Shown: piece after piece, positions 13,679-18,713 of the stretch
Layout of the letters: the number at the start of each line of letters is the position of its first letter
Position numbering within the stretch: position 1 is the first letter of the stretch
DNA from: Deltaproteobacteria bacterium
Lineage (GTDB): Bacteria; Desulfobacterota; DSM-4660; Desulfatiglandales; HGW-15
Assembly: GCA_020342025.1 (NCBI GenBank)
Contig: CP070840.1
Coordinates: 2,639,593 to 2,658,305 of the forward strand
Reading direction: 5' to 3'
Length of the DNA stretch: 18,713 bases
Notes under the pieces: model-generated
The model's input: only the letters and a program-made list of their open reading frames with translations
What the model was told of the DNA's origin: nothing
Databases searched by the model: none
Position numbers and translations under genes: made by a program

Positions 13679-14851
13679 TCAAGTGGATCCGGCACACCCC
13701 GCATCTTCAGGGTGAGTGTTTGCGAATGGAAGGCTTGTCTCAGAAGGGCAATAGCAGGCCGTTCCCGCAACGGCAGTGGGTCCACCTATTACTTTTGATC
13801 GGAGAGTTTGGTAGACCGGCCTGATGGACAAAGCCAACAGTATCACTGCACCGCCCATTTGGGCCCAGCGCGGAATCACCTCTGTCGCTTTACCCGCCAT
13901 AGCCTGGGCTGAGATGCCCAAAATGGTGTAGACCTGATCTAAGGCCAATCCAAAGATCACCGCTGACAGAGCAATGGCGATCAGGTAAATGGCTGTCGCC
14001 CTTTTTCCCAAGACGCCCAAAAGCACAGTAAGGGAAGTGATGTTGGTTGCTGGTCCTACGAGAAGAAAGACGAGGGCAGCACCTGGACTAACCCCCTTGA
14101 GGATTAGGGCTGCGGCAATGGGCGTTGAGGCTGTGGCGCAGATGTAGAGAGGGATGCCCGCAGCCAACATAATGAGCATGGACGGCAGACCACCTCCAAG
14201 GTAGCGTGTCAACACATCCGCTGGAACGAGGGCCGTGATCAACCCAGCCAGCAGTATCCCCACCAAGAACCAGACGGCTATGTCGTTCCACAGATCGTTT
14301 AAGGCGTATGCCAGTCCTGCCCGAAGTTTCTCTGAAAAGCTATGGTGAGAACTATGATCCTCAGGCGCACATTCTTCACCGTCGCAGCAGCCATCCACAG
14401 GACAGCTAAGATCCGGTTTGACCTTACCCTCTTCATCCTCTCTGCCGAGAATATTCTCTGAAAGGCCAGCGGCCGTGGCCGTGGCAAACGCGGCGACTGG
14501 CCGGGCTATGGTCATCACCGGGTCAAGCAGTGCATAAGTAAGGGCTATGGAGTCCACGCCCGACTCAGGAGTGGAGATAAGGAATGCCGTGGTTGCACCT
14601 CTATTGGCCCCCTGTTTCTTGAGTGAGGCTGCAGCAGGCAGGACGCCGCACGAACACAAGGGGATGGGGATGCCGAGGAGAGACGCCTTGAAGACCGATC
14701 GAAATCTCCCTCGGCCCAGGTGACGGGCCACAGTGCCCGGACTGAGAAAGATGCGCAACATGCCGGCCACCAGGATCCCAAATAGGACATATATAGATGC
14801 CTCATGGAGCAACCGCCACGACGCCATAACCATATCAAAAAGCAAGGTCAT
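13679..14851 (-). CDS. SO_0444-type Cu/Zn efflux permease
   Basis: Polytopic inner-membrane permease (ArsP_1/DUF318 group), 390 residues, expected to export soft metal ions. Each half carries the family motif: IPIPLCSCGVLPAAASLKK (61-79, with C66 and C68 in the membrane) and GIPLYICATASTPIAAALIL (232-251), followed by STPESGVDS and GPATNITS. The central cytoplasmic loop has a metal-binding-looking cluster: C150, C155, C156, C161, H166, H169, H170. The C-terminal tail adds C366, C368 and C386. AAGGG precedes ATG 14851. An SmtB-type repressor gene lies 133 bp upstream in the same direction, which supports metal-induced expression. Copper versus zinc (or arsenic, as for ArsP) cannot be settled from sequence. 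Confidence 0.88.
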   Translation of the reverse strand: MTLLFDMVMASWRLLHEASIYVLFGILVAGMLRIFLSPGTVARHLGRGRFRSVFKASLLGIPIPLCSCGVLPAAASLKKQGANRGATTAFLISTPESGVDSIALTYALLDPVMTIARPVAAFATATAAGLSENILGREDEEGKVKPDLSCPVDGCCDGEECAPEDHSSHHSFSEKLRAGLAYALNDLWNDIAVWFLVGILLAGLITALVPADVLTRYLGGGLPSMLIMLAAGIPLYICATASTPIAAALILKGVSPGAALVFLLVGPATNITSLTVLLGVLGKRATAIYLIAIALSAVIFGLALDQVYTILGISAQAMAGKATEVIPRWAQMGGAVILLALSIRPVYQTLRSKVIGGPTAVAGTACYCPSETSLPFANTHPEDAGCAGST

Positions 14852-14984
14852 TTAAATTTTCCCTTCATCTCTCCAGTATGCCGAGCGTTACTTTCAATTT
14901 TACCGCATTCCTGAAAATAAGCCGCTCCGCACTTATGCCTAGCAGATAGGGAGATTTTATCCCCCGCCTATGGGTAAAAGACCT

Positions 14985-15365
14985 TTATTCGCTAAGATGG
15001 TCTAGCCCCACCTGGATCATTTCGTCCACATGATGATCATCCAGGGAATAGTATAGTATTTGCCCATCACGGCGGCTTTTAACCAAGGCCAGATCCTTAA
15101 GGCGCCGGATTTGGTGGGATACGGCTGACTCACTGATACCCAGGAGGGCGGCTAGATCGCAGACGCACATCTCACCCTTTCTGAGGGCCATTGTCATCTT
15201 GAGTCGCGTCGGATCTCCTAAAGCCTTATAAATCAGCACCAGTCTTTCCAGATCTCGAGCTGGTATGGCCTCCACCCTGGCCCTGACCACTCTATCCAGA
15301 TGAACCATCCGGACGAGACAACCATCTTTTTCGATCATATTCGCTTTTCTGCTACCCATGGACAT
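14985..15365 (-). CDS. ArsR/SmtB-family metal-sensing repressor
   Basis: Winged-helix dimeric repressor, 126 residues. Recognition-helix region SESAVSHQIRRLKDLALV (78-95). Both classical metal sites are visible: the alpha5 site D110-x-H112-x10-H123-x2-E126, identical in spacing to the zinc site of SmtB/CzrA, and an alpha3N-like set of C16, H22, C67 and D70 within EMCVCDL (66-71). The final residue of the protein is the last alpha5 ligand. Zinc or a related divalent ion is the likely inducer. Expected target: its own promoter and the efflux permease downstream. ATG 15365 has no clear Shine-Dalgarno; starts at residues 3 or 10 are possible, though residue 10 would still keep C16. Confidence 0.9.
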   Translation of the reverse strand: MSMGSRKANMIEKDGCLVRMVHLDRVVRARVEAIPARDLERLVLIYKALGDPTRLKMTMALRKGEMCVCDLAALLGISESAVSHQIRRLKDLALVKSRRDGQILYYSLDDHHVDEMIQVGLDHLSE

Positions 15366-15373
15366 CTATTTGA

Positions 15374-15397
15374 ATATCTGAGCATATGCTCAAATAT
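15374..15397. promoter_or_regulatory. ArsR/SmtB-type operator
   Basis: A 24-bp imperfect palindrome whose core TGAGCATATGCTCA (15379-15392) is perfect and whose flanks are ATATC and AATAT. Size and pattern resemble the 12-2-12 operators of SmtB/CzrA-type repressors. It overlaps the -10 element and start region of the adjacent arsR gene. Confidence 0.8.
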
Positions 15398-15420
15398 ATA
15401 CGAATTATCGTTTTTGTCAA
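15393..15420 (-). promoter_or_regulatory. Promoter of the arsR-permease unit
   Basis: On the minus strand TTGACA (15415-15420) and TATATT (15393-15398) are 16 bases apart. The operator at 15374-15397 covers the -10, so bound repressor would block polymerase. Confidence 0.75.
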
Positions 15421-15449
15421 GGAAATAAATGCCTCTCCCCATCGGCGAG

Positions 15450-15504
15450 CTGAGTTTTTGGTTTGTTATAATTCGCAAACGACCGTAAATAATCACAAAC
15501 TCAG
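15450..15504. repeat. Inverted repeat CTGAGTTT / AAACTCAG
   Basis: Perfect 8-base arms (15450-15457, 15497-15504) enclose a second pair GTTTG (15461-15465) / CAAAC (15476-15480). A TATAAT (15467-15472) lies in the centre without a matching -35. It may be the remains of a small palindromic repeat; no function is evident. Confidence 0.4.
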
Positions 15505-15536
15505 ATGTATTTGGGCGAGACCCGTGGTTCGACAGG

Positions 15537-15602
15537 CCCTTCGACAGGCTCACGGTCCTGAGCAAGGTCGCAGGACTCACCACCCTGAGCGACGTCGAAG
15601 GG
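15537..15602. repeat. TTCGAC...GTCGAA dispersed palindromic repeat
   Basis: Outer arms CCCTTCGAC (15537-15545) and GTCGAAGGG (15594-15602), with inner GGCTCA / TGAGC and GTCCTG / CAGGAC pairings, and a partial second TTCGACAGG at 15529-15537. It matches in style the widespread intergenic repeats of the form TTCGACAGGCTCA...TGAGC...GTCGAA. It lies between the two divergent arsR genes. Confidence 0.65.
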
Positions 15603-15824
15603 GAATCCAAGAAAATCGAGGAATATCGAATCATTCTGGATCCCGGCTCGCCCCGTTGAATGGCGCTTTGCCCACTCGCCAGAGGTGAGATTCAACCGGG
15701 TGAGCATCCCGCTCCACGGGACTTGGTCAGGACATCGAATGGCGACATAATCCCGAAAGCACGGGGTCCTCTGAAATGCTGCCGTAGCCCAGTGCGTTTC
15801 ACCCCGTATGAAGAAATTTTTTTC
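15603..15824. other. Stretch without a recognisable gene
   Basis: Between the repeat and the second arsR promoter I see no convincing gene. Open frames on both strands span it but have no ribosome sites and run into the repeat sequence. A fragment CATTCTGGATCCCGG (15631-15645) hints at a decayed GGATTCC-type repeat. Confidence 0.5.
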
Positions 15825-15853
15825 TTGACGGTATTTTGCTTTATGGCTATATT
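15825..15853 (+). promoter_or_regulatory. Promoter of the second arsR gene
   Basis: TTGACG (15825-15830) and TATATT (15848-15853) are exactly 17 bases apart, each one base from consensus. The leader before the ATG is about 24 nt. Confidence 0.75.
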
Positions 15854-15871
15854 GCCATATAACCAAAATAC
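15831..15871. promoter_or_regulatory. Large palindromic operator of the second arsR gene
   Basis: A 41-bp two-layer dyad: outer arms GTATTTTG / CAAAATAC (15831-15838, 15864-15871) and inner arms TATGGC / GCCATA (15842-15847, 15854-15859), both perfect and sharing one centre. It covers the promoter spacer, the -10 and the start region. Its sequence is unlike the operator of the other arsR, so the two repressors should not cross-regulate. Confidence 0.75.
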
Positions 15872-15883
15872 GGAGCAGATATT

Positions 15884-16207
15884 ATGGTCCTGGATTTATA
15901 CAAGATGAAGGCTCAGGTGGCCAAAGCCCTGTCTCACGAAAGCCGTCTCATCATCATAGATGCCCTAAAAGAAAAAGATATGTGTGTGTGCGACTTGACC
16001 AGGCTGGTGGGAGCGGATCAGTCCACAGTCTCTAAGCATCTCTCCGTCCTTAAGACTGCTGGTATTCTTGAGGATCGCAAGCAATCGAACAAGGTCTACT
16101 ATCACCTGAAAACACCGTGCGTGATGAATTTCTTCGATTGCGCCTCGGAGGTCATTCGCTCCAGATCAACTCTGCCTGAGGTTCAAGCCAAAAAACCATC
16201 TGCGTAA
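15884..16207 (+). CDS. ArsR-family repressor with CVCDL thiol motif
   Basis: Winged-helix repressor of 107 residues. Recognition region ADQSTVSKHLSVLKTAGIL (44-62), then a beta wing NKVYYHLK. DMCVCDL (32-38, C34 and C36) is the alpha3 motif that binds As(III) or soft metals in ArsR/CadC; a second Cys pair, C79 and C86 in the C-terminal helix, could complete a trithiolate site. It lacks the D-x-H...H-x-x-E zinc site of the other repressor here. CGGAG eight bases before ATG 15884 supports the start. It is divergent from the arsR-permease unit and no co-directional target gene follows; the next gene (prmC) is convergent. It may control only itself locally, or its partner gene was lost. Confidence 0.88.
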   Translation: MVLDLYKMKAQVAKALSHESRLIIIDALKEKDMCVCDLTRLVGADQSTVSKHLSVLKTAGILEDRKQSNKVYYHLKTPCVMNFFDCASEVIRSRSTLPEVQAKKPSA

Positions 16208-16263
16208 AGAGGATCCGGTTTTTAATTCAAGCAGAGCCATTAGACCTGACCACGTCCATAGAG

Positions 16264-16304
16264 CCCCTGGCTTCCCGCTGAAAGTGAACTGCCCATGCCA
16301 GGGG
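16264..16304. repeat. Inverted repeat between convergent arsR and prmC
   Basis: CCCCTGGC (16264-16271) and GCCAGGGG (16297-16304) form a perfect 8-bp stem over a 25-base loop. No U-tract follows on either strand, so it is not a canonical terminator, though it may act as a 3' end stabiliser. Nothing else is recognised in 16208-16371. Confidence 0.45.
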
Positions 16305-16371
16305 GAAGGGTGGAAGGGGTATTAGTTAATAGTGAGATGAAAACCATAGAAAGGATTCCTAAAAGGTAGAT

Positions 16372-17295
16372 TTAAGGCCTGGCTTTCCTAAGTTTCTGAG
16401 CCATAACCACCCTGTGATCATGGCTGTAGTCCTTCAGGCGAACCTTTTCTCCGTAACTCGCGTTCGCTTCCATCAGCCCCAAGGCCTTCGCGGTTTGTTC
16501 TGGATCCATTTCCAGTAATATCCACCCGCCCGGCTTCAAGTGCCTCGGTGCCTCCTGAATGATGTTTGTTATGTAAAACATCCCTTCCGCTCCACCGTCA
16601 AGTGCTTGCCTAGGTTCATAGTTTCTGACTTCTGGAGCAAGGCTATCTATGGCTTCAGAGGCGATATAAGGAGGATTGGATACAATGATGTCAAAAGTCA
16701 GTTCTTGACTCGGAAAACCCTGCCACAGGTCACTGAGTAAAAATTCGATCCTCTCCTCTACCCCGTGCCTTTTTGCATTCCGTCTGGCAGTGTCTAGTGC
16801 CTCCTGGGAGGCGTCACTGGCCCAAATAGCAACACCTTCCAATTCCCGCGCAATAGCGACGGCGATAGCCCCGCATCCCGTTCCCAAATCAAGAATCCTC
16901 TCACATGCGCCTTTGGCCACCTTATCTCCGCGGCACAGAGCGAGCGCGTGCTCAACCAGGAGTTCTGTTTCAGGCCTAGGTACCATGACTTGCGGGCCGA
17001 CCGTGAAATCCAGCGACCAAAATTCCTGTACGCCCGTGATGTACTGAATGGGCTCTCTGTTAAGCCGACGCTTGATAAGTGATCGATATCCTTCGATTTC
17101 CTTGTCATGGAGGGGCTGATCAAAATTGAGGTAGAGTTTTACGCGGCTGAGTTTTAATTGGTGGGCTAAGAGGATTTCCGCACTCAGACGAGGGCTCTCA
17201 ATCTCCTTCTTTTCCAAATAGTCTGTTGTGACCTTCAAAAGTTCTCTTATGGTCCAGAATTTCTGAAGCACGGCAGTCCATTTCCGTAAAAACAT
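16372..17295 (-). CDS. prmC: Release factor glutamine N5-methyltransferase
   Basis: SAM-dependent enzyme that methylates the glutamine of the GGQ motif of release factors. Its substrate RF1 is encoded directly upstream. An N-terminal helical substrate-binding domain contains ESPRLSAEILLAH (33-45) and QYITGVQEFWSLDFTV (84-99). The SAM site includes ILDLGTGCGAIAVAIA (134-149), and the catalytic NPPY is at 207-210 in IIVSNPPYI. The length of 307 is slightly above the family's 280-290. The first 13 residues (MFLRKWTAVLQKF) look dispensable; similarity of WTIRELLK onward to family N-termini suggests that GTG 17271 (residue 9) may be the real start. No good Shine-Dalgarno precedes either. Confidence 0.93.
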   Translation of the reverse strand: MFLRKWTAVLQKFWTIRELLKVTTDYLEKKEIESPRLSAEILLAHQLKLSRVKLYLNFDQPLHDKEIEGYRSLIKRRLNREPIQYITGVQEFWSLDFTVGPQVMVPRPETELLVEHALALCRGDKVAKGACERILDLGTGCGAIAVAIARELEGVAIWASDASQEALDTARRNAKRHGVEERIEFLLSDLWQGFPSQELTFDIIVSNPPYIASEAIDSLAPEVRNYEPRQALDGGAEGMFYITNIIQEAPRHLKPGGWILLEMDPEQTAKALGLMEANASYGEKVRLKDYSHDHRVVMAQKLRKARP

Positions 17296-17333
17296 GCAAA
17301 GATGCCCCGGCCTTTGGGCCGGAGATGAATCAT
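17247..17333 (-). other. Possible 28-codon leader ORF overlapping the prmC start
   Basis: An ATG at 17331-17333 has a near-ideal ribosome site (GAGGAAG, seven to eight bases upstream) and opens a 28-codon frame that runs past both possible prmC starts in a different frame and ends at TAA 17247. A perfect CCGGCC-TTTG-GGCCGG hairpin (17307-17322) lies inside it, just before the prmC ATG. It could couple or modulate prmC translation, or it could mark a frameshift at the true prmC start. Nothing in the peptide itself is recognisable. Confidence 0.3.
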
Positions 17334-17364
17334 TTTATCTTCCTCAACTTTAGCTCACTTTAGC

Positions 17365-18435
17365 TCACTTCCTTTTATCCCCCCTAAGCGCCTCGGCCTG
17401 GAAATGGGTGATCAGGGGATCAATGAGCATGTCCATTTGCCCCTGCAGGACCTCTTCAAGTCTGTGCAAGGTCTTACCGATTCGGTGATCTGTCACTCTG
17501 CTTTGAGGAAAATTATAGGTCCTTATCTTCTCACTCCTATCCCCTGAACCGACCATGGTTCTGCGTTCTTCCGAGATCTTTGATTGTTGTTCGGCCAGTT
17601 GCATGTCAAACAGTCTGGATCGGAGCACCTTCATGGCCTTTGCCTTGTTTTTGTGTTGTGATTTCTCATCCTGGCAGGACACCACAAGACCTGTGGGCAA
17701 ATGGGTGATACGAACCGCGGAATCTGTTACATTCACATGTTGGCCTCCATGTCCAGATGCACGGAAGACATCGATACGAAGATCATCCTGATTAATCTCC
17801 ACATCCACTTCCTCCGCTTCTGCCAGCACGGCAACCGTCACTGCAGAGGTGTGTATCCGTCCCTGTGCTTCAGTTTCAGGGACCCTCTGTACACGGTGTA
17901 CACCACTCTCATGCTTGAGACGGCTGTAGACCTTTTGCCCCTCAACGAGCAGGATGACCTCCTTGAACCCGCCGATACCAGTCATGTTTTGGCTAAGGAT
18001 TTCCGTTTTCCATCCTTTTAGCTCTGCATATCTTGTATACGCCCTGTAAAGATCAGCCGCAAAAAGGGCCGCCTCTTCTCCACCCGTGCCAGCCCTTATT
18101 TCCAGGATAACGTTTTTCTCATCATTTGGATCTTCTGGGAGGAGCAACAATTTGAGCTCCTGCTCCAATTCGAAAAGATTTGCCTTGAGCGTATCAATCT
18201 CCTCCCGGGCCAGCTTTCTCATTTCCGGATCAGGGTCATTCAGGAGAGGACGATTGTTTTCGATTTCATGCTGTACGGTCTTGTACCTCCGAAAGGTATT
18301 CACGATGGGAGACAGAAGACTGTGTTCCTTAAGATACTTCTGGTAGGTTTTTTGATCTCGAATAATTTCAGGACGGGCCACTTCATTTTCCAACTGGTCA
18401 AAACGTTTCTCGATCTCTTCGACTTTGGCAAACAT
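17365..18435 (-). CDS. prfA: Peptide chain release factor 1
   Basis: Class I release factor that ends translation at UAA and UAG. 356 residues, the usual size. The catalytic loop [10 protein letters not shown] has GGQ at 230-232. The stop-codon-reading tripeptide is PET at 186-188 in [17 protein letters not shown]1 proteins carry PxT, most often PAT, and RF2 carries SPF, so this is RF1. The RAGTGGEEA segment (114-122) is conserved. GGGAG lies about nine bases before ATG 18435. The stop is TGA, not one of RF1's own codons. A 10-base tandem duplication (TAGCTCACTT twice, 17351-17370) overlaps the stop codon. The prfA-prmC order is common in bacteria and fits an operon. Confidence 0.96.
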   Translation of the reverse strand: MFAKVEEIEKRFDQLENEVARPEIIRDQKTYQKYLKEHSLLSPIVNTFRRYKTVQHEIENNRPLLNDPDPEMRKLAREEIDTLKANLFELEQELKLLLLPEDPNDEKNVILEIRAGTGGEEAALFAADLYRAYTRYAELKGWKTEILSQNMTGIGGFKEVILLVEGQKVYSRLKHESGVHRVQRVPETEAQGRIHTSAVTVAVLAEAEEVDVEINQDDLRIDVFRASGHGGQHVNVTDSAVRITHLPTGLVVSCQDEKSQHKNKAKAMKVLRSRLFDMQLAEQQSKISEERRTMVGSGDRSEKIRTYNFPQSRVTDHRIGKTLHRLEEVLQGQMDMLIDPLITHFQAEALRGDKRK

Positions 18436-18649
18436 AGCAAAATGCTCCCGGCAGTTCGATCTTCTCTATTTTGCGACAAAAAAGGAGGGTTGGATAAGGT
18501 CTTACAGGCTTTTCTATGACTCAGCTGAGTAGAGCGCCCTGTTTTTCGAGGCAAACGGCCTCTGACCATTCCCCCATATACGCTCACCTCTATCCGGAGC
18601 AGTTCCTCTCACCATCGCCCAGACATAACCGCTCAGCGTCGTAGGCAAT
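18436..18649. other. Intergenic stretch upstream of prfA
   Basis: I see no gene. It contains a perfect 12-base palindrome ACTCAGCTGAGT (18519-18530) and a short hairpin GAGGC / GCCTC (18548-18562), neither followed by a U-tract. No convincing promoter for prfA was found. Confidence 0.4.
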
Positions 18650-18712
18650 CTAGGCTATTGGGATGGCTATCTTGATCCGCTCAAGGACTGTATCGTTCAG
18701 AGGAAATGCCGA
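18650..18712 (-). CDS. Possible C-terminus of a leftward gene, cut by window edge
   Basis: Twenty codons are open on the minus strand from the window edge to a TAG at 18650-18652, ending LERIKIAIPIA. Leftward orientation matches prfA. A frame this short is often open by chance, and the residues resemble no family I can name. Confidence 0.25.
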   Translation of the reverse strand, partial: SAFPLNDTVLERIKIAIPIA

Positions 18713-18713
18713 G

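Noticed and set aside
15467..15472. Perfect TATAAT as a promoter
   Set aside because: No recognisable -35 lies 16-18 bases upstream, and no gene follows before the repeat.
15501..15866. 121-codon open frame on the minus strand between the two arsR genes
   Set aside because: It runs through the palindromic repeat and the second arsR promoter and has no ribosome site; part of its translation is simply repeat sequence.
1..18713. CRISPR array
   Set aside because: No regularly spaced direct repeats were found. The repeats at 12006-12148 and 13143-13455 are inverted, not spacer-separated direct repeats.

Overview
The window looks like part of a Desulfobacterota (former Deltaproteobacteria) chromosome, probably an anaerobe that grows on fatty or aromatic acids. 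This is inferred from gene content: a branched-chain-type ABC importer operon with an embedded acyl-CoA ligase, an etfBA pair under a FadR-like TetR repressor, an FmdB zinc ribbon, a TIGR01212 radical SAM protein, a -24/-12 promoter and a prfA-prmC pair. No rRNA or diagnostic sulfate-reduction gene is present, so the taxonomy is provisional.

Region 1 (1-7738) is a divergent catabolic locus. Leftward runs livK-livG-acyl-CoA ligase-livH-(livM, only its start codon is inside). Rightward runs fadR-etfB-etfA, ending at a strong hairpin terminator. A near-perfect dyad over the fadR promoter (5091-5110) matches the Bacillus FadR operator as remembered. The simplest reading is acyl-CoA-responsive control of beta-oxidation electron transfer, next to an importer for a carboxylic acid that is activated to its CoA thioester.

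Region 2 (7802-11935) holds small, poorly known genes: two divergent Cys-motif proteins, a tRNA-Met(CAU), an HExxH protein, FmdB, an unrecognised 181-residue protein and fabD. Between the second Cys-motif gene and the tRNA is an intergenic block of about 435 bp. On the minus strand it carries every part of a sigma-54-dependent small RNA gene: upstream dyads at -84 to -140, a -24/-12 promoter, a foldable transcript of about 129 nt with alternative pairings, and a textbook terminator. This is the best candidate for something undescribed.

Region 3 (11936-13678) has a TIGR01212 radical SAM gene flanked by repeats: an inverted GGAGTA-type repeat on its 3' side, and on its 5' side a palindromic element of about 313 bp without coding capacity plus a dispersed GGATTCC-type hairpin repeat.

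Region 4 (13679-16207) is a metal-resistance cassette. A SO_0444-type Cu/Zn efflux permease has a Cys/His-rich loop and tail. Upstream of it in the same direction is an SmtB-type ArsR repressor with both classical metal sites and an operator over its own promoter. A second ArsR repressor faces away and has its own large palindromic operator. Palindromic repeats lie between the two regulators.

Region 5 (16372-18713) is housekeeping: prfA then prmC on the minus strand, with a short leader hairpin and a possible small ORF between them, and at the right edge the possible tail of another leftward gene.
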